A DNA stretch of 64,000 nt, taken from CAYUTA01 sp964447605 (GTDB lineage Bacteria; Bacillota; Clostridia; Christensenellales; CAG-138). The notes under the pieces were generated by a model, which was not told the origin of the DNA, searched no databases, and saw only the letters and a list, made by a program, of their open reading frames with translations. Position 1 is the first letter of the stretch. Each line of letters begins with the position of its first letter. Both the position numbers and the translations under genes were made by a program. The stretch lies in NCBI GenBank assembly GCA_964447605.1, contig CAYUTA010000002.1, forward strand, positions 21,399-85,398, in the 5' to 3' direction. This document shows positions 26,111 through 34,787 of the stretch, one piece after another.

Positions 26111-27537
26111 TGAGGCGCCTCGATGCAGGCAGGTTCTGACGACAGGCAAACGGCATATCCGGCAAGGATAAAGAACCAGACGCTTGCAAATACAAGCTGG
26201 GGATAGACCAGCAAAAAGGTTTCCATACAGGCGTTGATCAGAATCGCCGCCAAAGGGATGGGCAGATAGCCGGCACGGAGCGGTGCGGTCGCGCCAAGGT
26301 GCGCCGTAGGCCCGTCCGTCCCTGCGGATGCGGGGACTTCTCCGGCAAAGTACAGCCGCACGCTGCGCACGCACAACAGCGCGAGAAACACAAGAAACAG
26401 CAGCAAGCAAAGCACGCCGCCGCTGACCAGCATCTGCATAAACGAATTATGCAGTTCCTGCGCATAGATGGGCGTATAGGAAGACACCACCGCGCCGACC
26501 CGAACCGGCGACGTTCCGATTGCAAACAGGCGCGGCGTATCGCGCATGGCCTGCAGCGCGCCGTTCCAAAGCGTGGTTCTTCCGGTGAACATACCAAAGT
26601 CCTCCAGAATGTTGCGCCCGGCGGCCGTTACAGCCGCATCGGAAAGCGCGTTTACGGGCGAAACAGACAGCAGCAAGCCGCAGACGGCCGCGTTGAGCAG
26701 ATATGCCGCCGCAAGCGCGCCGCAGGCCGCCGCAAGCGCGGCAAACCAGCGCAACGGCGCTTTCCTGTGCGCAAACCGCAGGAAGACAAAGCGGAACGCG
26801 AAAAGCGCCAGGCCGACGGCCATCGCGATGGTTGCCGTACGCGACGCGGCAAGCGCAATGGCAAGATAGCAAACCAGCGCGCACGCGCCGTGCAGCCACC
26901 TGACGGTTGGACGCCAGTCCGTCAGAATCCGGTACAGGTTCAAAAGCAGCACAACCTCGCAGATCATGCCGGCCGAATTTGGATGCGTAAACAGCACGAG
27001 CCGCCCGTCCGCGCCCATCGCCACGTTTGCGGGGCTGATGCCGACGCCATATTCCGGCATAAACGCAGGCAGCACATACATGCCGCACGCGGCAAGAACC
27101 ACGCCAACCAGCGCGACAGCGCCGACCACGGCGGAGGAACCGTCAATCAGCCAATCGAGCACGCGCGTGCGCTTTTCCTTCGGCAGCGCAGCGCAGAGCG
27201 CATAGCAGACAAAAATCAGCGCAATCAGTGTAAACAGGTCGTTTTGGTTTTCCACAAACGCACCGTAGAACCTTTCATTCAGCGCCGAGGAAACAAACAG
27301 CACGGCGAGCAGCCCGAGCAGCAGCCTGAATTCCGGATGCCGGGGCAGCGCGGTATGAAACAGAATCAGGCCGGCGGCCGCGCAAGCCAGCGGACCGACA
27401 GCCATTGTAAACAGCAGTGTTCCAAAGTTGTTGGCATATAATCGAAACAGCGAAAGCGCCAGACAGCCGCTCGCCAGCAACGCCAACAGCATGGGCCATG
27501 AAATACGCCGTGCCGCGCATTGCAGCCTTTGCTTCAT
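26107..27537 (-). CDS. O-antigen ligase/polymerase-like membrane protein
   Basis: 476 residues from ATG 27537, which has AAGGAGG seven bases upstream; the open frame extends to 27582. About ten to twelve membrane segments are visible. A long external loop before the last segments contains RNILEDFGMFTGRTTLWNGAL and AQELHNSFMQMLVSGG, the Wzy_C/O-antigen-ligase signature. Such proteins join or polymerise glycans on lipid carriers at the outer face of the membrane. In a Gram-positive it may act on a surface polysaccharide or teichoic acid-like polymer. Its stop overlaps the racemase start. Confidence 0.8.
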   Translation of the reverse strand: MKQRLQCAARRISWPMLLALLASGCLALSLFRLYANNFGTLLFTMAVGPLACAAAGLILFHTALPRHPEFRLLLGLLAVLFVSSALNERFYGAFVENQNDLFTLIALIFVCYALCAALPKEKRTRVLDWLIDGSSAVVGAVALVGVVLAACGMYVLPAFMPEYGVGISPANVAMGADGRLVLFTHPNSAGMICEVVLLLNLYRILTDWRPTVRWLHGACALVCYLAIALAASRTATIAMAVGLALFAFRFVFLRFAHRKAPLRWFAALAAACGALAAAYLLNAAVCGLLLSVSPVNALSDAAVTAAGRNILEDFGMFTGRTTLWNGALQAMRDTPRLFAIGTSPVRVGAVVSSYTPIYAQELHNSFMQMLVSGGVLCLLLFLVFLALLCVRSVRLYFAGEVPASAGTDGPTAHLGATAPLRAGYLPIPLAAILINACMETFLLVYPQLVFASVWFFILAGYAVCLSSEPACIEAPQ

Positions 27538-27574
27538 CCCCCATCCTCCTTCTTCCGTCGTCAATCGTACGCGC

Positions 27575-27910
27575 TCAGCCAATCAGGACAGGCGACACGG
27601 TCGGCGTCGGCGTAAGATAGCCCTCCGGCAGGGCGTTGCCGCCGGGCTTGTCCGTTACGTGCGGCGTCACGCCCTCTCTGAAATATTCCGCGCCCTGTTC
27701 CAGCAGGCTCGCCGCGTCACCGGCAATGCCGCTGTCGCTCAAAAACAGCATGATCTCGTCCCAGGCCTCCTTGCCCAAGCGGCGCAAAACGCTGATAAGC
27801 CGCTCCAGCTTCCCGCTGAGCAGCCCTTTGGTGTCCAGATAGCAGAGCACAGCCATAACCAGTATGATGATGACAACCACAATCCCGATCAATCGAAAAA
27901 TCAATTTCAA
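27575..27910 (-). CDS. Small single-pass membrane protein, function unknown
   Basis: About 111 residues. The preferred start is TTG 27910, eight bases after GGAGG; an open frame reaches 27949. A strongly hydrophobic segment (LIGIVVVIIILVMAVLCYL) lies at the N-terminus, then an amphipathic charged region and a Pro/Thr-rich tail. No family recognised. It is on the same strand as the ligase, 37 bases upstream of it. Confidence 0.55.
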   Translation of the reverse strand: MKLIFRLIGIVVVIIILVMAVLCYLDTKGLLSGKLERLISVLRRLGKEAWDEIMLFLSDSGIAGDAASLLEQGAEYFREGVTPHVTDKPGGNALPEGYLTPTPTVSPVLIG

Positions 27911-28045
27911 CTTCGCTCCCTCCAATTCACGCGACAACACGCGCCGCAAAATGGGGCGCAGTCGCCGTCAAAAACACCGTTTTCAACGGGAAGTGCCGCG
28001 TTTTTCCAGTTCCGATTCCCGACACGGACGGCAAAACGCACAAGG

Positions 28046-28149
28046 AACCGCCCGCAAGGGACAAAAAGCGGGCGGTTAAAATGCCGCCGGAGGCATATCA
28101 TGGCCGCCATGCGAACATGATACCATATCCCGTTATGGGGGATGGTATC
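28046..28149. other. Cluster of hairpins in a 476-base gap
   Basis: The gap 27911-28386 has no convincing gene but several inverted repeats in a row: AACCGCCCGC/GCGGGCGGTT (28046-28077), ATGCC/GGCAT (28081-28095), ATGGC/GCCAT (28100-28110) and GATACCAT/ATGGTATC (28119-28149). They may be terminators for prs or a structured RNA. None matches a family I recognise. The rest of the gap shows nothing. Confidence 0.35.
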
Positions 28150-28386
28150 GTGCGTCATCGTTTTCGGTTGCCGCGGACACGGCGGGAAAACGGGCGGCTT
28201 GCAATCCGCCGGACGCGTATAATAGCCATATTACGGATATTATACCATGCAGATGATTTATACGCTGTTAATTATGTGTGAATTTGGCATTTTCAATCGA
28301 TATCCGCAGACCTTCGCCCGCGGGTCGCGCGCCGCGGAGGCTCCCCGGAACCGGACACGTCCTTTTCCGGCGCTATATCATCGCCC

Positions 28387-29400
28387 CTACAGCAGTGTCT
28401 GCTGTTCGGAAAAGCTCATATCAAGCAGGCGCTTATTCACCCGCTGCTCAAACATCGTGCTCATGGGCGCGCGGTCGTGGATGATCTTGACGGCCTGCGC
28501 AAACATCGGCGCGGCGGAAATGATGCGCAGCTTGGACGAAAGGTGCGCGTCCGGACATTCGAGCGTATCCGTGCAGACGAGAAACTCAATAGGGCTCTCT
28601 TCGATTTTCAGCAGCCCCTTGGCAGCCAGCACGTTGTGCGACAGCGCGGCGTAGATATTTTTTGCGCCCTTGTCCTTCAGCCCATAGCTCACGTCCACCA
28701 GCGTGCCGCCCGAGATGGAAAAGTCGTCGATAACCAGGCAGTTTTTGCCCTTGACCTCGCCGATGATTTCAAGCACCTTTGCGTTCTCATCATGCCCGTA
28801 ACGCATCTTGTCGCCGATGGCGACCGGGCACCCCAGCTCGGTGGCGTATTCGCGCGCGCGCTTGGCGCTTCCCGCGTCCGGCGAAACGACCACCAGCTCC
28901 TCGTTTACAATCCCCTGCCGCCGCACATATTCGCACAGCAGGGATTTTGCATACAGGTGATCCACGGGTTTTTTAAAAAAGCCCTGAACCTGCGGCGCGT
29001 GCAGGTCCATTGTAATGATGCGGTCCACACCCGCGGCCTCGATACAGTCGGCGCAGACCCGAGCGCGGATGGAAACGCGCGGCTCGTCCTTTTTGTCGCC
29101 CTTGGCATAGGAAAAATACGGGATAATTGCCGTGACGGAGTTGGCGCTGGCGCGGCGGAACGCGTCGATCCAGAACAGCAACTCGACAAACTCGTCGTTT
29201 GGCGCCCGACCGATGGGCTGAACCAGATATACATCCTTGTCCCGGATGGATTCATTAATGCGCACGAAGATATTGCCTTCGGAAAACCTGACTGTCTCGG
29301 CGTCGCCAAGCTGCGTTCCAAGATACGCGCACATTTTTTTTGCAAACGGTTTGCCGGTGCTGCCGGCAAATATCTTGACAATTCCCGCCCCGGTATACAT
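28387..29400 (-). CDS. prs: Ribose-phosphate pyrophosphokinase (PRPP synthase), divergent
   Basis: 337 residues. The fold is clear: KIFAGSTGKPFAKKM, FSEGNIFVRINESIRDKDVYLVQ, the metal-binding MDLHAPQVQGFF and VVSPDAGSAKRA. The PRPP loop reads VIDDFSISGGTL instead of the usual DDMIDTAGT type, and the segment around KKDEPRVSIRARV replaces the common KxRxREPI flap. It still should make PRPP from ribose 5-phosphate and ATP for purine, pyrimidine and NAD synthesis and for Hpt. The divergence suggests a separate PRPP synthase subgroup. GAGGG lies upstream of the ATG. Confidence 0.88.
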   Translation of the reverse strand: MYTGAGIVKIFAGSTGKPFAKKMCAYLGTQLGDAETVRFSEGNIFVRINESIRDKDVYLVQPIGRAPNDEFVELLFWIDAFRRASANSVTAIIPYFSYAKGDKKDEPRVSIRARVCADCIEAAGVDRIITMDLHAPQVQGFFKKPVDHLYAKSLLCEYVRRQGIVNEELVVVSPDAGSAKRAREYATELGCPVAIGDKMRYGHDENAKVLEIIGEVKGKNCLVIDDFSISGGTLVDVSYGLKDKGAKNIYAALSHNVLAAKGLLKIEESPIEFLVCTDTLECPDAHLSSKLRIISAAPMFAQAVKIIHDRAPMSTMFEQRVNKRLLDMSFSEQQTLL

Positions 29401-29952
29401 AACATCCCTCTTTTTTCCAGTATTTTGTGTGCAAATGACGATGCGTATACATTATAACAGAACGCGCAGGTACAGGCAACCATCGAATGGCGAAAATGGT
29501 GCGCGTTTCCTTGCGTGCCGGGCCAGTCCGGCGGGCGCGTCGCGGAGTGGCCAGCCGCCCCGTACAAGCGTCCTATGATCGAATTTGTACCCAAAAACGG
29601 CACGCAGGTACGAATCTGCCTCAGCCTGTCAAAAGCCAAGGCAGGGTTCGGAGGGCCGCCTTCCGGAGGTTCGTTCCGGCGGAACGGATCGCCTGGTTTG
29701 GGCGGGTTCCCTGTGCTTCCTGCCGAACGGACAGGTCAATTGCATATTATTAATCGATACCGGTGGACCTGCGTCTGCCGGCATTGTTTCATCCATCATG
29801 TATGGATTCGGCAGCAACCGGAGACCTGTCTCCACCCGATACAGGCCTCTTTTTTCGATCGGCAAAAATCATACGCCTATAATCGAAAACGTGCCGGGCG
29901 CCGCATAAAGGCCGGTATTCTTCAAACCTGCTCCGCTATTTCGGCGTCCCGC
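29401..29952. other. 550-base stretch without a recognised gene
   Basis: Several open frames occur on both strands but none has family-like sequence or a good start. Small inverted repeats are present, for example CGTTCC/GGAACG at 29672-29686 and GGAGAC/GTCTCC near 29820. The part next to 29401 must contain the prs promoter. Confidence 0.4.
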
Positions 29953-30603
29953 TCAATCATCCCCCGGCACCAGATTGAGCAGATCCTCTTCGTTGGCCAC
30001 GTTGGTGTATGCGCCCGGCACGTCTCCGACAATGATGCTTTCCGCCACCGGGGCCTCTGCGTCCACGCTGAGCGTATGCGATTCGCCGGGCAGAATTACG
30101 CGCACCGTGGCGGTAAGCTTGAGGTTGATGCGATGCAGCGTCTGGTTGATGCCCGCGCTGCGGAATTCGCTGTCGAAGGAGGATTTCACCGCTCCCGCCG
30201 GCGTAAAGCGCATGGTCACTTTCGGCCCCTTGCCCGCAAGCAGCGGAATGCCGGAAATCGTGCCGAGCGGGATGGAAAGCCCCTGTTCCCCCAGTTCCGC
30301 GATGCGCTCCTGCGCGGCGTTTGCGCAGTCGGCGGCCAGCAGGTTCAGCCGCGCGCTGTTGGCCTGCAAAAGATATACCTTGCTTTCGGTGGCGCGAATG
30401 GTAATCAATGAATCATAGCCATATCCGCCCGCGACCACATCGAGTATGGCGTCGTTCATCGCCTTTGCCGCCACGGACTGCACGCGTGCGCTCGCCAACC
30501 CCACGAGCACCGGCCGCAGATTGACGTTGATAAAGATAAAGCCGCCGATAAGCAGCGTCAATATCGCCAGAACGGCTATCCATAGCCTGGCGCGGCGCAA
30601 CAT
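29953..30603 (-). CDS. yunB: Sporulation protein YunB
   Basis: 216 residues from ATG 30603. One N-terminal membrane segment (IAVLAILTLLIGGFIFINV) precedes an extracytoplasmic domain. The diagnostic stretch LSIPLGTISGIPLLAGKGP is typical of YunB, as are the N-terminal SVAAKAMNDAI and the terminal VPGAYTNV. YunB is needed for normal sporulation in Bacillus, where it is under SigmaE. This is the best evidence that the organism belongs to a spore-forming lineage. A CATACTAT element (minus strand, 30628-30621), similar to a SigmaE -10, lies upstream, but the -35 is weak. Confidence 0.92.
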   Translation of the reverse strand: MLRRARLWIAVLAILTLLIGGFIFINVNLRPVLVGLASARVQSVAAKAMNDAILDVVAGGYGYDSLITIRATESKVYLLQANSARLNLLAADCANAAQERIAELGEQGLSIPLGTISGIPLLAGKGPKVTMRFTPAGAVKSSFDSEFRSAGINQTLHRINLKLTATVRVILPGESHTLSVDAEAPVAESIIVGDVPGAYTNVANEEDLLNLVPGDD

Positions 30604-30646
30604 GCATACCACCTCAAGCTATAGTATGCGGTTTTTTGCAATTTGG

Positions 30647-31477
30647 TTACCTCCCCCGGCGGTCCATAAAAAAATCATACGTTGCGGTAAGCTCCGGCGT
30701 ATCGCGCCAGGTGCAGCCAAGCGTCACGCCGGGGCGGTTTAAGCCATGGCTGTCGCTGCCGCAGGTGACGAGCAGCCCGTTTTGTCCCGCCAGGCTGAGC
30801 AGCGTTTCCGCCTCGCCCTCCGTGGCCGAAGGATGGTATGCCTCCAAACCAACAATCCCGGCGGATTTGAGCATATCGAGCATTTTGTGCACATTCTGCC
30901 CGCCGTGGAACGGATGCGCCCAAACCGGCACGCCGCCCGCGCCAAGGATTGCGGAGACGACCTCCTCGGGGGTGAATCGCGGCACGGCGCAGTAACCCAC
31001 GCGCCCGCGGCGAAGATATTGGTCGAATGCATCGCGCAGGTCTTTGGCATATCCGGCGTCAACGAGCGCAAGTGCGATGTGCAGCCGCGTCGTGCTGCCA
31101 ATCGAACGCGTTAAGCAGGCGGTCGGGTCATATCCGGCCTTTCTGAGCCGTTCAAGAATGCTCTCGTTGCGCGCAATGCGCCGTTGCCGCGCCTTTTTCA
31201 GGAGTTCCACAAAGCGCGGGTTGGAGATATCGATATCCAAGCCGAGGATGTGGAGCTCGCCGGGCCATTCGGTATCCATCTCGACCGCGGGCAACACCGG
31301 GATGTTCTGTTTGATCCCCTCGGCAACGGCCTCCTCCACACCCATCGTGCAGTCATGATCCGTCAGCGCCATCAGGCGAAGCCCCGCCTCCGCCGCCTTT
31401 TGCACAACCGCGCATGGACGGTCGGTGCCGTCCGAGCAGCGGGAGTGCATATGCAAATCCATCTTCTTTTCGTTCAT
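30647..31477 (-). CDS. PHP-domain metallophosphoesterase
   Basis: About 276 residues from ATG 31477; the frame is open to a GTG at 31507. PHP metal motifs are DLHMHSRCSDG, ALTDHDC, PAVEMDTEW, WAHPFHGG and CGSDSHG. The architecture matches stand-alone PHP phosphatases such as TrpH/YciV (5'-3' exoribonuclease or 3',5'-nucleoside bisphosphate phosphatase). Exact substrate is not determined. It precedes yunB by 43 bases on the same strand. Confidence 0.88.
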   Translation of the reverse strand: MNEKKMDLHMHSRCSDGTDRPCAVVQKAAEAGLRLMALTDHDCTMGVEEAVAEGIKQNIPVLPAVEMDTEWPGELHILGLDIDISNPRFVELLKKARQRRIARNESILERLRKAGYDPTACLTRSIGSTTRLHIALALVDAGYAKDLRDAFDQYLRRGRVGYCAVPRFTPEEVVSAILGAGGVPVWAHPFHGGQNVHKMLDMLKSAGIVGLEAYHPSATEGEAETLLSLAGQNGLLVTCGSDSHGLNRPGVTLGCTWRDTPELTATYDFFMDRRGR

Positions 31478-31966
31478 TCTTCGCTGTATTTCATCCTTCA
31501 ATACCACTCAGGCGGAAGCGCGGCGTAATCCGGCACGCCCCCGCGCAGCCCGCCGAAAAAGCGTTGCGGCGTGTTGTCGTGTCAACCGCGCACGAAAGCC
31601 AAGCGGGGAAGCACCATAGAATCCGCCAAACGGCGGCCGCGTTTGTCTGTGCGTCGCGCGATGCGCGCCCCCTGTAATCCGCGGCGCAGACATACAGGGG
31701 GCAGCTGATAAACGGCCTCCCGAACCTGTCGGCAAAAGGCCCGGGAGGAAAAGCCGCAATCATGGGCATGGGCGACGGGCGCGGCGGCTTACCCACGCCT
31801 TTGCAGGGGCAGTCTGACCGTCCGCAGGCAAAAAACACGGTTTCTTGATACGCGAAACGGTGCGGCGCCTGCAAGATCCGCGTTACGGTACGCCTAAGTT
31901 AAAGGCATCGCTTGTTTACGATCCGCAGGGGCATGGCCCAATCCGCCACACCCCCGCCGTTGCTTT
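31478..31966. other. Noncoding gap of about 490 bases with hairpins
   Basis: No convincing gene. A perfect CCCCCTGTA/TACAGGGGG pair lies at 31668-31701 and CCTCCCG/CGGGAGG pairs occur near 31715-31750, but neither is followed by a clear T tract. The gap separates ftsH from the PHP gene and probably holds the ftsH terminator and the PHP-yunB promoter. Confidence 0.35.
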
Positions 31967-34006
31967 TTATTCTTCTTCCGGCTTTTCCGATTCCGCTTCG
32001 GGCGGTTCCTGCGGGGGTTGTGTTTCCGTTTCGCGGTCTTCCGCCGCAACCTGGGCGTGCGCCGCACGCTTGGGCTTATTCAGCTTGCCGACCACGCGCT
32101 TGGGATCGGCGCCGTGATAGACGGCTTCGAACTCTTCGCCCGTCACGCGCTCATAGTCCATGAGCATCTGCGCCACGCGGTCGAGCGCGTCCATATCGGA
32201 TCGGATGGCCTCGGATGCGCGCGCATACTGCGCGTCCAATATCCTGCGCACCTCGTCGTCCACAGTGGCCGCGAGCGATTCGCTGTAATTGCGCTGATGC
32301 CCCCAATCCTTGGCGATGAATACCTCCTCCTGTCCGCCCAGAAACATCGGCCCTACGGATTCGCTCATGCCGTACTCGGTCACCATTTTATGCGCAATCT
32401 CGCTGCTCCTCTGCAGGTCGTTGTATGCGCCGGTGGATACGTCGTTAAACTTGAGCGCCTCCGCCACACGGCCGCCCAGCGCCATTGCAATCCGGTCGAG
32501 CAGCTGGTTCTTGGTCACATGCATCATATCCTCTTTGGGCAGCGACATGGTGTAGCCCGCCGCCATGCCGCGCGGTACGATGCTTACCTCATGCACCGGG
32601 TCGCAGCCCGGCAGCTTCTGCGCAACGATGGCGTGGCCCGCTTCATGATAAGCAGTGATGCGCTTGTCGGCCGGGGTAATGACGCGGCTGCGCTTTTCCG
32701 GCCCCATCTGTACGCGCGTGATGGCCTCTTCCAGTTCGGCCATCGTGATTTTTTCCCGGTTGGAGCGCGCGGCCAAAATTGCCGCCTCATTGAGCACGTT
32801 CTCCAGATCCGCGCCCGTAAAGCCCGGCGTACGCATGGCCAGCACAGACAACTCCACCTCCGGCGCAAGCGGTTTGTTGCGCGCGTGCACCTTAAGAATT
32901 TCCTCGCGGCCCTTTACGTCCGGGTAGCTGACCGTGATCTGGCGGTCAAAGCGTCCGGGGCGCAGCAGCGCCGGGTCCAGGATGTCCGGTCGGTTGGTCG
33001 CGGCAATTACGATGATGCCGCCGTTGGGTTCAAAGCCGTCCATTTCAACGAGCAGCTGGTTGAGCGTCTGCTCCCGCTCATCGTGGCCGCCGCCCATGCC
33101 CGCGCCGCGGTGCCTGCCAACCGCGTCGATTTCATCGATAAACACGACCGCCGGGGTGCTGCGCTTGGCGGTGGCGAACAGATCGCGCACCCGCGACGCG
33201 CCCACGCCGACGAACATTTCAACAAAGTCGGAACCGGATATGCTGAAAAACGGCACCTTTGCCTCGCCCGCAACAGCCTTTGCAAGCAGGGTTTTGCCGG
33301 TGCCCGGAGGGCCGACGAGCAAAACGCCCTTCGGGATGCGCGCGCCAATGGCGTTGAAACGCGCGGGATCACGCATAAAGTCCACGATCTCCTTGAGCTC
33401 ATCCTTCTCCTCGTCCGCGCCTGCCACGTCCGCAAACGTGACGCTCATTTTGTCATGCAGCTGCAGCCGCGCCTGCGATTTGCCAAAGTTCATCATCTGC
33501 TTGCCGCCGCCCTGCTGGCGCATCAGGAAATAATAGAACACGCCGAACGCGCCAAAGATCAGCAGATACGGAAGGATGACGGCCCAGATCGATTCCTCCT
33601 CAATGTGCGATTCATAGGCAAACGAATAGTCCGCGCTGGAAACTTCGTCCACGGAGGAAAACTTTTCCGCATTGGCGGCATATACGATGGCGGCCATATC
33701 CTGCCGGAACGTCGTTTCCGACGGGATGACCGTGTAGAAGTCCGCGCGCTTGGGCAGATCCTTCATCTCATATTGACTGTCGCCGTAGAGACCATAGATC
33801 TCGCGGTAGGAGACCTGAATGGCCTTGATGGTCGTTTCATCGGCCGACGCATTGCCCGCCTCGGTACGGCGCGCCATCTGCAAAAAATCCGTATTGTAAT
33901 CGAGTGTGTCCGGCCCCTTTTTGCCTGGGTTCATCCCCGACACCATCATGATGATCGCGCCGAGAAGCACCACCCAGACAAGCGCCGTTGTGATTTTTTT
34001 GTTCAA
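31967..34006 (-). CDS. ftsH: ATP-dependent zinc metalloprotease FtsH
   Basis: 679 residues. Two N-terminal membrane segments flank an extracytoplasmic domain. The AAA module has GPPGTGKT, VFIDEIDAVG, the second region of homology (ATNRPDILDPALLRPGRFDR) and then the zinc site HEAGH with a downstream Asp. The last 40 residues are Glu/Pro-rich. It degrades misassembled membrane proteins and regulators. It starts at TTG 34006, nine bases after GGAGG. The tilS-hpt-ftsH order is standard in Firmicutes. Confidence 0.97.
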   Translation of the reverse strand: MNKKITTALVWVVLLGAIIMMVSGMNPGKKGPDTLDYNTDFLQMARRTEAGNASADETTIKAIQVSYREIYGLYGDSQYEMKDLPKRADFYTVIPSETTFRQDMAAIVYAANAEKFSSVDEVSSADYSFAYESHIEEESIWAVILPYLLIFGAFGVFYYFLMRQQGGGKQMMNFGKSQARLQLHDKMSVTFADVAGADEEKDELKEIVDFMRDPARFNAIGARIPKGVLLVGPPGTGKTLLAKAVAGEAKVPFFSISGSDFVEMFVGVGASRVRDLFATAKRSTPAVVFIDEIDAVGRHRGAGMGGGHDEREQTLNQLLVEMDGFEPNGGIIVIAATNRPDILDPALLRPGRFDRQITVSYPDVKGREEILKVHARNKPLAPEVELSVLAMRTPGFTGADLENVLNEAAILAARSNREKITMAELEEAITRVQMGPEKRSRVITPADKRITAYHEAGHAIVAQKLPGCDPVHEVSIVPRGMAAGYTMSLPKEDMMHVTKNQLLDRIAMALGGRVAEALKFNDVSTGAYNDLQRSSEIAHKMVTEYGMSESVGPMFLGGQEEVFIAKDWGHQRNYSESLAATVDDEVRRILDAQYARASEAIRSDMDALDRVAQMLMDYERVTGEEFEAVYHGADPKRVVGKLNKPKRAAHAQVAAEDRETETQPPQEPPEAESEKPEEE

Positions 34007-34226
34007 CTATCTATCCTCCACACTTGGCCGCGCGCAAGCGCCGCGGTCACAATCCATATCTTACGGTCCGTCCTTTACAAAGGCGTCTCGCTCCCGCGCA
34101 GGACGGCCCCGGGAACATTCTATAAATTACGTTCATCCGCTTTGCACGCTTCAAGCCAGCACGTTCCGGCATGCCGCGCCTTCAGCCGGCAGACAAAGCC
34201 CGTTTTGCACAGATCAGCCCGCGCGT

Positions 34227-34787
34227 CTATTCGCAATAAACCGCAGGCTTGAGCACGCCTACATACGGCAGGTTGCGGTAAACGCCCGCAAAATCAAGCC
34301 CGTACCCCACCACAAATTTATTGGGGATGATGAATCCGCAGTAATCGGGCGTAATTTCACACTCCCTGCGCTCCGGCTTATCGAGCAGGCAGCAGATTTT
34401 CAGCGAGGCCGGGTTGCGGCTTTGCAACAGACGCGTCAGATGCGAAAGCGTCAAGCCGCTGTCCATGATATCCTCGGCAATGATCACGTGCTTGTCGGTA
34501 ATGGATATATCCATATCCTTGGTGATACGCACAATGCCGCTGGTCTTTTGCGCGTTTCCATAGCTGCTGATGCCCATGAATTCATAGTGCACGGGAATGG
34601 TCATTTTCCGCGCCAGGTCGGAGAAAAACGTTACCGCGCCCTTGAGAATGCAGACGAGAATCACATCGTCGCCATAAGCGGCGTAGTCCTTTGAAATCTG
34701 CGCGCCCAGTTCGGATACGCGCGCGGCGATGGCCTCCTCCGTCAACAGAATTTCATCGATGTCGTCCCGCATGTTCTGCGCTCTCAT
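34227..34787 (-). CDS. hpt: Hypoxanthine phosphoribosyltransferase
   Basis: 186 residues. The PRPP-binding motif is VIIAEDIMDSGLTL, with VCILKGAVTFFSDL and the C-terminal VVGYGLDFAGVYRNLPYVGVL that holds the base-stacking residues. It salvages hypoxanthine and guanine using PRPP, complementing the purine importer elsewhere in the window. The ATG overlaps the tilS stop as ATGA. Confidence 0.96.
   Translation of the reverse strand: MRAQNMRDDIDEILLTEEAIAARVSELGAQISKDYAAYGDDVILVCILKGAVTFFSDLARKMTIPVHYEFMGISSYGNAQKTSGIVRITKDMDISITDKHVIIAEDIMDSGLTLSHLTRLLQSRNPASLKICCLLDKPERRECEITPDYCGFIIPNKFVVGYGLDFAGVYRNLPYVGVLKPAVYCE

Noticed and set aside
29515..30411. Plus-strand ORF of 298 codons
   Set aside because: Largely antisense to yunB; the 5' part lies in noncoding DNA and has no recognisable domain or ribosome site.
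31491..31874. Minus-strand ORF of 127 codons between ftsH and the PHP gene
   Set aside because: Composition is unlike real genes here, no start signal, overlaps hairpins.
32018..34252. Plus-strand ORF of 744 codons
   Set aside because: Antisense to ftsH; typical long shadow frame in GC-rich DNA.
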